Part shown: one piece after another, positions 22,699 to 31,870 of the stretch
Position numbering within the stretch: the first letter of the stretch is position 1
Layout: each line of letters starts with the position of its first letter
Assembly: GCF_900492205.1 (NCBI RefSeq)
Contig: NZ_UEYQ01000005.1
Coordinates: 186,001 to 250,000 of the forward strand
Direction: 5' to 3'
DNA: 64,000 bases
Origin: Ciceribacter sp. T2.26MG-112.2
Lineage (GTDB): Bacteria > Pseudomonadota > Alphaproteobacteria > Rhizobiales > Rhizobiaceae
Notes under the pieces: generated by a model
The model's input: only the letters and a program-made list of their open reading frames with translations
The model's database searches: none
Told to the model about the DNA's origin: nothing
Made by a program: the position numbers and the translations under genes

Positions 22699-24039
22699 AT
22701 GCCGATCAACATTACGATGCCGGCACTCTCCCCGACCATGGAAGAGGGCAATCTGTCCAAGTGGCTGGTCAAGGAAGGCGACAAGGTCAAATCCGGCGAC
22801 GTGATCGCCGAGATCGAGACCGACAAGGCGACGATGGAAGTCGAAGCCGTCGATGAAGGCACGGTCGCCAAGCTCGTCGTGCCGGCCGGTACGGAAGCGG
22901 TCAAGGTCAATGCCCTGATCGCCATTCTGGCGGCTGACGGCGAAGACGTCGCGGCGGCTGCCGCTGGCGGCGGCTCCGCCGCGCCGGCAAAAGCCGAGGC
23001 AGCGCCTGCCAAGGCCGAAGCGGCGCCCGCCGCATCTCAACCGATCACCGACAAGGCACCGGCGCCTTCGACGCCGGCGCCCGTCGCCAAGTCCGGCGAA
23101 CGCGTGTTCGCCTCGCCGCTCGCCCGTCGCCTGGCCAAGGAAGCCGGTGTCGAGTTGTCTGCCGTATCGGGTTCCGGTCCGCATGGCCGCGTCGTCAAGA
23201 GCGACGTCGAGAAGGCCGTTGCCGGAGATGGCGCCAAGGCTGCTCCGGCGGCTGCGACTGCTGCTGCACCTGCTGCTGCCGCGCCGGCCATGGCCAAGGG
23301 CGCGTCGGAGGAGGCCGTGCTCAAGCTGTTCGAGCCGGGTTCCTACGAGCTCGTGCCGCATGACGGCATGCGCAAGACCATCGCCAAGCGGCTGGTCGAA
23401 TCCAAGCAGACCATCCCGCATTTCTACGTCACCGTCGATTGCGAACTGGATGCGCTGCTGGCGCTGCGCGCCCAGCTGAACGATGCCGCCCCCCGCAAGG
23501 ACGGCGCGCCGGCCTACAAGCTTTCGGTGAACGACATGATCATCAAGGCGATGGCCATGGCGCTGACGGAAGTGCCGGATGCCAACGTCTCGTGGACCGA
23601 GACCAACATGGTCAAGCACCGCCACGCCGATGTCGGCGTCGCCGTGTCGATCCCGGGCGGCCTGATCACGCCGATCATCCGGCATGCGGAGCTGAAGACG
23701 CTGTCTGCCATCTCCAACGAGATGAAGGATCTCGGCAAGCGCGCCAAGGACCGCAAGCTGAAGCCGGAAGAATACCAGGGCGGCACCACTTCGGTGTCGA
23801 ACATGGGCATGATGGGCGTCAAGCAGTTCGCCGCCGTCATCAACCCGCCGCATGCGACGATCCTTGCGGTCGGCGCCGGCGAGCAGCGGGTGGTGGTGAG
23901 ACAAGGCGAGATGAAGATCGCCAATGTCATGTCGGTGACGCTCTCGACCGACCATCGCTGCGTCGACGGCGCGCTCGGAGCCGAACTGCTCGGCGCCTTC
24001 AAGCGCTACATCGAAAACCCGATGGGCATGCTCGTCTAA
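22699..24039 (+). CDS. pdhC: Dihydrolipoamide acetyltransferase, E2 of pyruvate dehydrogenase
   Basis: Core of the complex; moves the acetyl group to CoA. The 446-aa protein has one lipoyl domain (Lys43 in ETDKATMEV), an Ala/Pro-rich linker, the peripheral subunit-binding domain (about residues 134-170, [14 protein letters not shown] and [12 protein letters not shown]), a second Ala/Pro linker, and the catalytic domain ending with [16 protein letters not shown], where the active-site His and Asp lie. The 15-bp spacing from pdhB supports one operon. The E3 gene lpd follows 1.07 kb downstream. Confidence 0.97.
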   Translation: MPINITMPALSPTMEEGNLSKWLVKEGDKVKSGDVIAEIETDKATMEVEAVDEGTVAKLVVPAGTEAVKVNALIAILAADGEDVAAAAAGGGSAAPAKAEAAPAKAEAAPAASQPITDKAPAPSTPAPVAKSGERVFASPLARRLAKEAGVELSAVSGSGPHGRVVKSDVEKAVAGDGAKAAPAAATAAAPAAAAPAMAKGASEEAVLKLFEPGSYELVPHDGMRKTIAKRLVESKQTIPHFYVTVDCELDALLALRAQLNDAAPRKDGAPAYKLSVNDMIIKAMAMALTEVPDANVSWTETNMVKHRHADVGVAVSIPGGLITPIIRHAELKTLSAISNEMKDLGKRAKDRKLKPEEYQGGTTSVSNMGMMGVKQFAAVINPPHATILAVGAGEQRVVVRQGEMKIANVMSVTLSTDHRCVDGALGAELLGAFKRYIENPMGMLV

Positions 24040-24057
24040 GGGCGGAGGCGGACGGCG

Positions 24058-24696
24058 ATGAAATCCGTTCTGTGCTACGGCGACAGCCTGACCTGGGGAT
24101 ACGATCCGCAAACGGTCGGTCGCCATTCGCATGGCGACCGCTGGCCGAGCGTTCTCGGTGCCGCACTCGGGCCTGAGGTCAATGTGATCGCCGAAGGCCT
24201 GAACGGACGCACGACCGCCTATGACGACCATCTCGCCGACTGCGAACGCAACGGCGTGAAGCTGCTGCCGAGCGTCCTGGAGAGCCACAAACCGCTGGAC
24301 CTGGTGATTCTCCTGCTCGGCACCAACGACATGAAGCGCGGCATTTCCGGCACGGCGATCGGCGCGACCAAGGGGATCGACCGGCTGGTCAAGCTGATCC
24401 GGCACCACGACTGGGGTTTTGGCTTCGAGGTGCCGGAGATTCTGATCGTCGCGCCGCCGGCGATCTGCGAAACGGCGAATGCGCCGTTCGCGGCGATGTT
24501 CCGCGGCGCGATCGACGAATCGGCGATGCTGGCAAGCTTCTACCGGGACCTCGCGGACGAGACGGGTTGCGGTTTCTTCGATGCCGGTTCGGTTGCGCAG
24601 ACCAGCCCGCTCGACGGCATCCATCTCGACGCCGACAACACGAGGGCGATCGGGCGAGGGCTCGAGCCGGTGGTGCGCATGCTGCTGGGGATTTGA
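24058..24696 (+). CDS. SGNH/GDSL-family esterase (arylesterase-like)
   Basis: A 212-aa cytoplasmic hydrolase without a signal peptide. Block I is YGDSLTWGY with nucleophile Ser10, Gly and Asn blocks appear as GLNGRTTAYDD and LLGTNDMK, and block V is DGIHLD near the end, supplying Asp and His. This architecture fits the small rhizobial arylesterases of the SGNH superfamily. The natural substrate is unknown. It begins 18 bp after pdhC and probably shares its transcript. Confidence 0.88.
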   Translation: MKSVLCYGDSLTWGYDPQTVGRHSHGDRWPSVLGAALGPEVNVIAEGLNGRTTAYDDHLADCERNGVKLLPSVLESHKPLDLVILLLGTNDMKRGISGTAIGATKGIDRLVKLIRHHDWGFGFEVPEILIVAPPAICETANAPFAAMFRGAIDESAMLASFYRDLADETGCGFFDAGSVAQTSPLDGIHLDADNTRAIGRGLEPVVRMLLGI

Positions 24697-24714
24697 CCGA
24701 ATACCCGGCGAAAG

Positions 24715-24728
24715 TTGATCAAGATCAA
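24715..24728 (+). promoter_or_regulatory. FNR/FixK-type box (anaerobox) upstream of the DUF465 gene
   Basis: TTGAT-CAAG-ATCAA matches the FNR/FixK consensus TTGAT-N4-ATCAA exactly. Its centre lies at 24721.5. Class II activation at -41.5 would put the transcript start near 24763, with a weak -10 (TAGGCT, 24751-24756), 27 bp before the DUF465 ATG at 24790. No gene on the other strand could use it. Confidence 0.72.
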
Positions 24729-24789
24729 GGGAGTGGCGTTTTCGGGTGAATAGGCTACAGGTATCGACCGACACAAGAGGAGATACCGA

Positions 24790-25029
24790 ATGTCGAATAC
24801 CCCGCACGAAATCCACGACGAGTTTCCGGAATATGCGGACAAGATGCATGCGCTCAAGGTGAGCGACGAGCGTTTTGCCAAGATGCTTGAGGATTACCGC
24901 GACGTGAACCGCGCCATCCATCGTTCGGAAACCGAAGTGGAGCCGGTCGGCGACGTCGAGATGGAAACCATGCGCAAGCAGCGCATGGTTCTGAAGGATG
25001 AAATCTACGGGATGCTGACCAAGGCCTGA
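24790..25029 (+). CDS. DUF465 (YdcH-like) small protein
   Basis: A 79-aa, highly charged, alpha-helical protein with the family layout: HEIHDEFPEY at the start, ADKMHALKVSDERFAKMLEDYRDVNRAIHRSE in the middle, and a C-terminal helix METMRKQRMVLKDEIYGML. It probably forms a coiled coil. The family's function is not established. AAGAGGAG lies 7 nt before the ATG. It sits between the pyruvate dehydrogenase genes and lpd and has its own FNR/FixK-type box, which suggests a role under low oxygen. Confidence 0.9.
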   Translation: MSNTPHEIHDEFPEYADKMHALKVSDERFAKMLEDYRDVNRAIHRSETEVEPVGDVEMETMRKQRMVLKDEIYGMLTKA

Positions 25030-25054
25030 TCAGGTCCGTCTTCATCCCCCGGAA

Positions 25055-25079
25055 GGGCTCCGCCTCAAAGGTGGAGCCC
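25055..25079 (+). other. RNA hairpin between the DUF465 gene and lpd
   Basis: GGGCTCCGCC (25055-25064) pairs with GGTGGAGCCC (25070-25079), including one G-U pair, around a TCAAA loop. It lies 26 bp after the DUF465 stop and 26 bp before lpd. There is no T-run, so it is more likely an RNA-processing or partial-termination element. Confidence 0.5.
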
Positions 25080-25105
25080 ACCCGCCAAAGAGGAGATGAA
25101 GACCA

Positions 25106-26551
25106 GTGTCGAATGCCTATGACGTTCTCATTATCGGCTCCGGCCCCGGCGGCTACATTGCCGCGATCCGTGCCGCCCAGCTGGGCTTCAAGACTGCTAT
25201 CGTCGAGCGCGAACATCTCGCCGGCATCTGCTCCAACTGGGGCTGCATCCCCACCAAGGCGCTGCTGCGATCGGCCGAAGTCCTGCATCTCGCCGAACAC
25301 GCCAAGAATTACGGCCTGACGCTCGAAGGCAAGATCACGCCGGACCTCAAGGCGATCATCGCCCGTTCGCGAGGCATTGCCGAGCGCATGAACGGCGGCG
25401 TCGGCTTCCTGATGAAGAAGAACAAGGTCGACATCATCTGGGGCGAGGCCAAGCTCACCAAGCCCGGCGAAGTCGTCGTCTCCAAGACCACCAAGACGAT
25501 CGTCCAGCCGCAGGCGCCGCTGCCTAAGAACACGCTGGGCGAGGGCACCTACACCGCCAAGCACATCATCATCGCCACCGGCGCGCGCCCGCGTGCGCTG
25601 CCCGGCATCGAGCCGGACGGCAAGCTGATCTGGACCTATTTCGAGGCGATGAACCCGGATGCAATGCCGAAGTCGCTGCTGGTCATGGGATCCGGCGCCA
25701 TCGGCATCGAGTTCGCCTCCTTCTACCGCACCATGGGCGTCGACGTGACCGTGGTCGAGGTGATGAGCCAGGTCATGCCGGTCGAGGATGCCGAGATCTC
25801 GGCCTTCGCCAAGAAGCAGTTCGACAAGCAGGGCATGAAGATCCTGCTGGAGGCCAAGGTCGCCAAGGTCGAGAAGAATGGCAATTCCATCACCGCCCAT
25901 GTCGAGAAGAAGGACGGAACGGTCGAGAAGATCACGGCGGACCGGATGATCTCGGCGGTCGGCGTGCAGGCCAATATCGAGAATATCGGCCTGGAGGCGC
26001 TCGGCGTGAAGACCGATCGCGGCTTCATCGCCATCGACGGCTACGGAAAGACCAACGTCGCGGGCATCTATGCGATCGGCGACGTGGCCGGCCCGCCGAT
26101 GCTCGCCCATAAGGCCGAGCACGAGGCCGTCATCTGCGTCGAGAAGATCGCCGGTCTGCCGAATGTCCATCCAATGGACAAGGCCAAGATCCCCGGCTGC
26201 ACCTATTGTAATCCGCAGGTGGCCTCCGTCGGCCTGACCGAAGCCAAGGCGAAGGCGGAAGGCCGCGACATCCGCGTCGGCCGCTTCCCCTTCGTCGCCA
26301 ATGGCAAGGCGATCGCGCTCGGCGAGGACCAGGGCATGGTCAAGACCATCTTCGACAAGAAGACTGGCGAACTCCTGGGCGCGCATCTGGTCGGAGCGGA
26401 AGTGACGGAACTGATCCAGGGCTTCGTCGTGGCGATGAACCTCGAAACCACCGAGGAAGAGCTCATGCACACGATCTTCCCGCATCCGACCATTTCCGAA
26501 ACGCTGAAGGAAAGCGTGCTCGACGCCTATGGCAGGGCGCTCAACGCCTAA
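25106..26551 (+). CDS. lpdA: Dihydrolipoamide dehydrogenase (E3)
   Basis: FAD enzyme that reoxidises dihydrolipoyl groups and makes NADH for the pyruvate dehydrogenase complex. The 481-aa protein has the FAD-binding GSGPGGYIAAIRAAQLG at the start, redox-active Cys in GICSNWGCIPTKALL, the NAD-binding GSGAIGIEFASFYR, a second FAD motif GIYAIGDVAGPPMLAHKA, and the C-terminal HPTISETLKE with catalytic His and Glu. An insertion around residues 125-150 (QPQAPLPKNTLGEG) is present. GAGGAG precedes the GTG start at 25106. Confidence 0.96.
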   Translation: MSNAYDVLIIGSGPGGYIAAIRAAQLGFKTAIVEREHLAGICSNWGCIPTKALLRSAEVLHLAEHAKNYGLTLEGKITPDLKAIIARSRGIAERMNGGVGFLMKKNKVDIIWGEAKLTKPGEVVVSKTTKTIVQPQAPLPKNTLGEGTYTAKHIIIATGARPRALPGIEPDGKLIWTYFEAMNPDAMPKSLLVMGSGAIGIEFASFYRTMGVDVTVVEVMSQVMPVEDAEISAFAKKQFDKQGMKILLEAKVAKVEKNGNSITAHVEKKDGTVEKITADRMISAVGVQANIENIGLEALGVKTDRGFIAIDGYGKTNVAGIYAIGDVAGPPMLAHKAEHEAVICVEKIAGLPNVHPMDKAKIPGCTYCNPQVASVGLTEAKAKAEGRDIRVGRFPFVANGKAIALGEDQGMVKTIFDKKTGELLGAHLVGAEVTELIQGFVVAMNLETTEEELMHTIFPHPTISETLKESVLDAYGRALNA

Positions 26552-26621
26552 AGGCGAGTTGTGGGGCCGGGTCCCGCCGCCTATATAGGGGCGGAATCTC
26601 TTTGAAGCGAAGGAATAGGCA

Positions 26622-26876
26622 ATGGCTGGGTTTGAAATTGGCTGGTTCCTGACCATCATCGTCGGCGGCTTTGCCGGTTGGATGGCGGGCAAGTTCCTGG
26701 ACATGCGCTACGGCATCATCATGAACATCATCATCGGGATTGTCGGCGCGGTGGTGGCCGCCGCCATCTTCCGGCGTTTCGGCGTCGTGATCCAGGGCGA
26801 CTGGCTCGGCTTCCTGCTGACCAGCTTCGTCGGCGCCAGTCTGCTTCTCTACGCGGTGAAACTGCTTCGCCGCTAG
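26622..26876 (+). CDS. GlsB/YeaQ/YmgE-type small membrane protein
   Basis: An 84-aa protein, almost wholly hydrophobic, with three predicted helices (about residues 6-24, 28-48, 57-78) and Gly-rich first and second helices (FLTIIVGGFAGWMAGKF, IIIGIVGAVVAAAIF), the pattern of the transglycosylase-associated or stress-induced membrane protein family. The family name is historical and no enzymatic role is shown. AAGGAA precedes the ATG. A 10-bp palindrome CCTATATAGG at 26580-26589 upstream may be part of the promoter. Confidence 0.85.
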   Translation: MAGFEIGWFLTIIVGGFAGWMAGKFLDMRYGIIMNIIIGIVGAVVAAAIFRRFGVVIQGDWLGFLLTSFVGASLLLYAVKLLRR

Positions 26877-26909
26877 GGCAGCTTATCAACCACAAAGGGG
26901 TGGCATTGC

Positions 26910-27332
26910 ATGTTTGCAGGGCGCTTTGGTCGGATTTCGTTGCTTGCCGCAGGCTTGTCGGGGTTCGTGCCTGTCGCTGCGCTCGCAGACAGTTGCTGGG
27001 TCCACAATGGTTCCCTGATGCGCCTGACGGCCGCGGGCAACCAGCGCGCCTTTTACTATGAACATCCGAAGCAGGTCATGCGCGGCGCGGGCGTCATCCA
27101 TGGCACGCTGCTGTTCAACGGTTCCAACATCAACGGTCGCTATTCGGGCACGGCGCGGGTCTTCTCAAAATACTGCCCCGGCACGCCGCTCGAATACCAT
27201 GTTGAAGGTCCGGTTGATCGCGATCAGACCCGTGTGACGCTGCGCGGCAACCGTGAGGTGATGGAGCGATGCCAGCCGACGGGACGCTCGATCACCGACA
27301 CGCTGGTTTTCACCTACAGCCATCAATGCTAA
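26910..27332 (+). CDS. Hypothetical secreted protein
   Basis: A 140-aa protein I cannot assign to a named family. Residues 1-26 are a signal peptide (cleavage expected after AALA, before DSCWVHNG). The mature part is beta-rich with four Cys (CW near the N-terminus, YCPG, RCQPTG and a C-terminal HQC), enough for two disulfides, and no transmembrane segment. The start follows GGGGTGG by 8 nt. It lies in a run of short genes between lpd and lipA and may be co-transcribed with the upstream membrane protein (33-bp gap). Confidence 0.75.
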   Translation: MFAGRFGRISLLAAGLSGFVPVAALADSCWVHNGSLMRLTAAGNQRAFYYEHPKQVMRGAGVIHGTLLFNGSNINGRYSGTARVFSKYCPGTPLEYHVEGPVDRDQTRVTLRGNREVMERCQPTGRSITDTLVFTYSHQC

Positions 27333-27367
27333 TAGCGCCTGACAGACGCGGCGCGGAGTAACGACAC

Positions 27368-28333
27368 GTGGTTACCATTCTCGACAAGATCAACGATCCG
27401 CAGGCTCGCGTCCGGCATCCGGAAAAGGCGCACAAGCCCGACACCGAGGTGATGCGCAAGCCGGAATGGATCCGCGTCAAGGCGCCGACCTCGAAGGGCT
27501 ATGCCGAGACGCGTTCGATCGTCAAGGACAACAAGCTCGTCACGGTCTGCGAGGAAGCCGGCTGCCCGAATATCGGCGAATGCTGGGACAAGAAGCACGC
27601 CACCTTCATGATCATGGGCGAGATCTGTACCCGCGCCTGCGCCTTCTGCAATGTCGCGACCGGCAAGCCCAATGCGCTTGACATGGCCGAGCCGGACAAC
27701 GTCGCCAAGGCGGTCAAGCAGATGGGGCTTTCCCATGTCGTCATCACCTCCGTCGATCGCGACGATCTGGAAGACGGCGGGGCCGAACATTTCGAGAAGG
27801 TGATCTTCGCCATCCGCGCCGCTTCGCCGGAAACGACGATCGAGATTTTGACGCCCGACTTTTTAAAGAAGCCGGGCGCGCTGGAGCGCGTGGTCGCCGC
27901 CAAGCCCGACGTCTTCAACCACAATCTGGAAACGGTCCCCGGCAACTATCTGACGGTGCGTCCAGGCGCACGCTACTTCCACTCGATCCGCCTCCTGCAG
28001 CGGGTCAAGGAACTCGATCCGACCATGTTCACCAAGTCCGGTATCATGGTCGGGCTGGGTGAGGAACGCAACGAAGTGCTGCAGTTGATGGATGACCTGC
28101 GCGTCGCCGATGTGGACTTCCTGACGATTGGCCAATACCTGCAGCCGACCCGCAAGCACCACAAGGTAATGAGCTTCGTCACGCCGGACGAATTCAAGTC
28201 CTACGAGACGGTTGCCTATGCCAAGGGCTTCCTGATGGTCTCGGCCAGCCCGTTGACGCGCTCGTCGCATCATGCCGGCGACGATTTCGCCCGTCTCAAG
28301 GCCAATCGCGAGAAACTCTGGGCCGTTCGATAG
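27368..28333 (+). CDS. lipA: Lipoyl synthase
   Basis: Radical SAM enzyme that inserts two sulfurs into octanoyl groups, making the lipoyl cofactors of PdhB, PdhC and other complexes. The 321-aa protein has the auxiliary cluster motif C-x4-C-x5-C ([12 protein letters not shown]), the radical SAM motif CTRACAFC and the C-terminal RSSHHAGDD with the conserved Ser. It starts with GTG. Its position 0.8 kb after lpd groups cofactor and enzyme genes together. No lipB was seen. Confidence 0.97.
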   Translation: MVTILDKINDPQARVRHPEKAHKPDTEVMRKPEWIRVKAPTSKGYAETRSIVKDNKLVTVCEEAGCPNIGECWDKKHATFMIMGEICTRACAFCNVATGKPNALDMAEPDNVAKAVKQMGLSHVVITSVDRDDLEDGGAEHFEKVIFAIRAASPETTIEILTPDFLKKPGALERVVAAKPDVFNHNLETVPGNYLTVRPGARYFHSIRLLQRVKELDPTMFTKSGIMVGLGEERNEVLQLMDDLRVADVDFLTIGQYLQPTRKHHKVMSFVTPDEFKSYETVAYAKGFLMVSASPLTRSSHHAGDDFARLKANREKLWAVR

Positions 28334-28397
28334 TCGACAGTCCGGGCAAACGACGCTAGTTTGCGCGCCTCAGCTTAGACTGATCGAGGAGATGTGC

Positions 28398-29441
28398 ATG
28401 GCGCTGAAGTTGAAGGACATTCTGCTCTCCCCCTGGTATGCGATCGAGATCCTGACCGGGGAGAAGTCCTTTTCCAACAATCCCATCATCGGCAGCGAGG
28501 CGCTCAATCGGCGCGGTCTGCACGTGTGGCGGGTCAAGGCTGCGGCCCGTATGGTCGACTATCGCCGGCGAAAGCTCAAGCATCTCGTGGCGCCGGCCGA
28601 CCGGCAGGCCTATGCAGAAAATGGTTATATCGAGAAGCGTAACCTGGTGCCGGCGGATCAGTTCCGTCAACTGGTAGCCGAAATCGAAGGCCTTCAGGTC
28701 CCCGCGCGGGAAATGTATGAGGGCAATGCCGTAACCCGGCGTACGCCGCTCACACCGGAGGTGGTCGCCAGGCTGCCGGCGGTCAAGGCCTTCCTCGAAA
28801 GCCCGGAATGGACCAACCTGATCCGTTATATCGGCGGCTTTGATGTCGAGCCGGTGATCAGCGTGCAGACGATCTTCGCCGATGCCTCGCCAAAGGAAAA
28901 GGGCAAGGATCCGCAGACCAATCTGCACATGGATACCTTCCACTCGACCGTGAAAGCCTGGTTCTTCCTGCACGATGTTCCCGTCGAGGAAGGGCCGTTC
29001 ACCTACGTGAAGGGGTCGCACAAGCTGACCCGACGCCGGCTCGCCTGGCACAAGCGCAAAAGCATCCTTGCCTCGCGTAACCATGGCGGCGGCGCCTTCC
29101 GCCTGAGCCCCGACGAGTTGAAATACCTGCATCTCCCCGAGCCGACCGTGTTTTCCGTGCCGGCAAACACGCTGGTGGTCGGCGATACCTTCGGCTTTCA
29201 CGCGCGCGGCGCGTCGACCCGACCGTCGATCCGGGTGGAGATCTATGCGTCGCAGAGACCCAACCCCTTCCTGCCGTTCATTCACCTCGACACGGCGGCT
29301 CTTCCCTTCGTCAAGGGTCGCAAGCAGGTCATTCCGTGGATCTTCGAGGATCTGGGCGTCAAGCTCGGTCTTGCCAAGCGGAAATGGTTCCCGATCGGCA
29401 ATCCGCGCCCGGGCGAGCCAGTGCCGTCGGCCAAGAGATGA
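28398..29441 (+). CDS. Phytanoyl-CoA dioxygenase-family protein
   Basis: A 347-aa protein of the Fe(II)/2-oxoglutarate oxygenase fold. The metal-binding HxD is visible in TNLHMDTFHSTVKAWFF, followed by EEGPFTYVKGSHKLT and a distal GFHARG with RPSIRVE, where the 2-oxoglutarate Arg is expected. The N-terminal 100 residues are basic and have no clear family. The substrate is unknown. I placed the start at the ATG at 28398 because GAGGAG ends 6 nt upstream and abuts an earlier ATG at 28392. Confidence 0.8.
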   Translation: MALKLKDILLSPWYAIEILTGEKSFSNNPIIGSEALNRRGLHVWRVKAAARMVDYRRRKLKHLVAPADRQAYAENGYIEKRNLVPADQFRQLVAEIEGLQVPAREMYEGNAVTRRTPLTPEVVARLPAVKAFLESPEWTNLIRYIGGFDVEPVISVQTIFADASPKEKGKDPQTNLHMDTFHSTVKAWFFLHDVPVEEGPFTYVKGSHKLTRRRLAWHKRKSILASRNHGGGAFRLSPDELKYLHLPEPTVFSVPANTLVVGDTFGFHARGASTRPSIRVEIYASQRPNPFLPFIHLDTAALPFVKGRKQVIPWIFEDLGVKLGLAKRKWFPIGNPRPGEPVPSAKR

Positions 29442-29521
29442 GCGTTTCCAGAGCGTCTAATATCCTGCCTCCGTGTGGCGAACCTCTTGCCAATTGCGAG
29501 CTTGGGCATTAGCTCTCGCGC

Positions 29522-29971
29522 ATGCCGCAGTTCGAAACCCGCCGCCCCGTCAAGCATTCTCCCGAACGGATGTACGCCCTCGTCGCCGATGTGGAGCGCT
29601 ATCCGGAATTCCTGCCATTGTGCGAGGCGCTGACCATCCGCTCGCGGCGCGAGCGGGACGGCAAGGAGTTGCTGGTCGCCGACATGACGGTCGGCTACAA
29701 GGCGATCCGCGAGACCTTTACCACTCAGGTGCTCCTCAATCCGGCGGAACTCGCCATCGACGTCAAGTATATCGAGGGGCCGTTCCGCTATCTCGACAAT
29801 CGCTGGCGTTTTGAGATGGCCCGTGACGGTGGCTGCACGGTGCATTTCTTCATCGACTATGAGTTCAAGAACCGTATCCTCGGCGCGCTGATGGGGTCGA
29901 TGTTCGAACGGGCCTTCCGCATGTTCGCCGAAGCATTCGAAGCGCGCGCCGACAAGATTTACGCAGCCTGA
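29522..29971 (+). CDS. COQ10/RatA-type START-domain protein
   Basis: A 149-aa protein of the polyketide-cyclase/START fold. It has the typical MPQFETRRPVKHSPERMYALVADVERYPEFLPLCEA start and a C-terminal helix AFRMFAEAFEARADKIY. In eukaryotes COQ10 binds ubiquinone and aids respiration; E. coli RatA is named for a reported effect on ribosome association. The rhizobial members are generally annotated as ubiquinone-binding. It stands alone, downstream of the dioxygenase gene and convergent with cinA. Confidence 0.88.
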   Translation: MPQFETRRPVKHSPERMYALVADVERYPEFLPLCEALTIRSRRERDGKELLVADMTVGYKAIRETFTTQVLLNPAELAIDVKYIEGPFRYLDNRWRFEMARDGGCTVHFFIDYEFKNRILGALMGSMFERAFRMFAEAFEARADKIYAA

Positions 29972-29994
29972 AAGGGGGGGCTTCGGTCTCCGGT

Positions 29995-30492
29995 TCAGTC
30001 TATCACTTCTGCAAGCATTTCGAGCGCCGTGCGGACGGTTGCCAGGCGGATTTGGGAGCGACCACCGTCGCCATAGCGCATTTCGCGATGAAGGACGGCA
30101 CCCATCCGCGCCTTGGCCGCCAGATGGACGAGGCCGACGGGCTTTTCCGCGCTGCCGCCACCCGGACCGGCAATGCCGGTGACGGCAACGGCCACATCGC
30201 AAGCCGAGTGGCTCAAGGCGCCTTCGACCATTTCCAGCACGGTCTGCCGCGAAACCGCACCACAGCGTTCCAGCGTGTCGCCTGCGACACCCAGAAGATC
30301 GATCTTGGCCTGGTTGGAATAGGTGATGAAGCCGCGGTCGACGACGGTGGATGAGCCGGCAATCTCGGTGAGCGCGCCGATGATCAGCCCGCCTGTGCAG
30401 GATTCGGCGGTGGCGAGCGTAAGGCTGCGCGCACTGAAGGCGGAGATGATCCGGGCCGCCATTGCTTCGATGTCGGCCGGATAGAGGCTCAT
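29995..30492 (-). CDS. pncC: CinA C-terminal-domain protein (nicotinamide-nucleotide amidase family)
   Basis: A 165-aa stand-alone version of the CinA C-terminal domain, with the motif [40 protein letters not shown] and [19 protein letters not shown]. Such proteins deamidate nicotinamide mononucleotide in pyridine nucleotide recycling. The N-terminal molybdopterin-binding-like domain of full CinA is absent. Its ATG overlaps the ispDF stop by 4 bp, so they form an operon. Confidence 0.9.
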   Translation of the reverse strand: MSLYPADIEAMAARIISAFSARSLTLATAESCTGGLIIGALTEIAGSSTVVDRGFITYSNQAKIDLLGVAGDTLERCGAVSRQTVLEMVEGALSHSACDVAVAVTGIAGPGGGSAEKPVGLVHLAAKARMGAVLHREMRYGDGGRSQIRLATVRTALEMLAEVID

Positions 30493-31700
30493 CGTGCGTC
30501 TCCCGCGAAGACGACGGTTGCCGTGGCGATCGCGGCGATGCCTTCGCGGCGGCCGACAAAGCCGATGGTCTCGTTGGTGGTCGCCTTGACCGAGCAGCGG
30601 TCGAGGGTGATGGCAAGGATCTCCGACAGCTTTTCACGCATCGCCTGGCGGTGCGGGCCGATCTTCGGCGCCTCGGCGATCAGCGAGATGTCGGCGTTCA
30701 TGATGGTGCCGCCGGCCTTGCGGACGATCCGGGCGGCATGTTCGAGGAAGATGCGCGATGGTGCGCCCTTCCACTGCGGATCGGAGGGCGGGAAATGGTC
30801 GCCAATATCGCCGGCGCCACACGTGGCGAGCAGCGCATCGGTCAGCGCATGAAGCGCGACATCCGCATCGGAATGGCCCTTCAGCGCCTGATCGTGCGGG
30901 ATGAAGATGCCGCAGAGCGTCACGCCGTCGCCGGGCACCAGTTGGTGCACGTCGTATCCGTTCCCGGTTCGCACGTCGGGCAGGGCGGTGCGGGTAAGCT
31001 TGGCGTCGGCCATGGCGATGTCCTTCTGCAATGTCAGCTTGACGTTGTCGGGCGAGCCTTCGACGAGACGGACCGCAAGGCCTGCCCATTCAGCGATCGA
31101 CGCGTCGTCGGTAAAATTGTCCCGTCCGGACTCCTTTGCCGCCTCATGGGCCTTCACAATGGCGGGGTATGAAAAAGTCTGTGGCGTCTGGGCCGCGAAT
31201 AGTCCGGCTCGCGGAACGGTTTCGACGACCAGCCCGGCCGTATCGCCCCGCTTCAACGTGTCGGTGACCGGCATGGCCGGCAGAAGGCAGGTGTCGCCGG
31301 CCTCGATCCCCGTGGCAATCCGCTCGAGCAGGTCCTCGTCGATGAACGGGCGCACCGCGTCGTGGATCATGACATGGGTCACGCCGGTGTTGGACAGCGC
31401 CCGAAGCCCCGCTAGCACCGATTGTTGTCGGGTGACGCCGCCGAAGCAGACAAGGATATTTTCGCCGCCGACCAGATCACTCCGCGCGATTTCAAAAAGC
31501 GCCGCATCGTCGGGATGGATCACCGTGACGATCCGCGCCGTCTTCGACCAGGCGAGGAATCGTGCAAGCGTATGTGTGATCACCGGCCTTCCGCCGATTC
31601 GCCGGTATTGTTTGGGGCCCTCGACAGATGAGCCGGCACGTTCGCCCCGTCCCGCGGCGACGATGATGATGCCGATGGCTGTGTTCGTGCATTGCTGCAT
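30489..31700 (-). CDS. ispDF: Bifunctional IspD/IspF enzyme of the MEP isoprenoid pathway
   Basis: Carries 2-C-methyl-D-erythritol 4-phosphate cytidylyltransferase and 2,4-cyclodiphosphate synthase in one chain of about 403 aa. The IspD half has [14 protein letters not shown] with GPKQYRRI and VHDAVRPFI. The IspF half has GNGYDVHQL with metal ligands, [16 protein letters not shown] and, near the end, [19 protein letters not shown]. The fusion is normal for alphaproteobacteria. The frame extends to 31790; ATG codons at 31700 and 31721 are both possible, and I use 31700 because it best fits homologue N-termini I remember. Confidence 0.95.
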   Translation of the reverse strand: MQQCTNTAIGIIIVAAGRGERAGSSVEGPKQYRRIGGRPVITHTLARFLAWSKTARIVTVIHPDDAALFEIARSDLVGGENILVCFGGVTRQQSVLAGLRALSNTGVTHVMIHDAVRPFIDEDLLERIATGIEAGDTCLLPAMPVTDTLKRGDTAGLVVETVPRAGLFAAQTPQTFSYPAIVKAHEAAKESGRDNFTDDASIAEWAGLAVRLVEGSPDNVKLTLQKDIAMADAKLTRTALPDVRTGNGYDVHQLVPGDGVTLCGIFIPHDQALKGHSDADVALHALTDALLATCGAGDIGDHFPPSDPQWKGAPSRIFLEHAARIVRKAGGTIMNADISLIAEAPKIGPHRQAMREKLSEILAITLDRCSVKATTNETIGFVGRREGIAAIATATVVFAGDAR

Positions 31701-31870
31701 TGCAGTGTCCGGCCTTGACATGGAAAACTCGTGGGTGTGTCTACCGGCTGCCCGATCGATTTTCCAGCATCCGTTCGAATTTAGTTCCAAGCCAAAGGAA
31801 ATCCCTTGGCAAGGCGAGATTTAATGGCTAAAAATCGAGCATATACCTCGAATGCCTGAAAGATAATCAA

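Noticed and set aside
23200..23300. Ala/Pro-rich repeats in pdhC and pdhB as repeats or mobile sequence
   Set aside because: They are the flexible linkers normal for lipoyl-bearing subunits.
22501..24921. An 806-codon minus-strand frame over pdhC and the esterase gene
   Set aside because: It crosses three motif-supported plus-strand genes and has low-complexity His/Arg/Asp composition.
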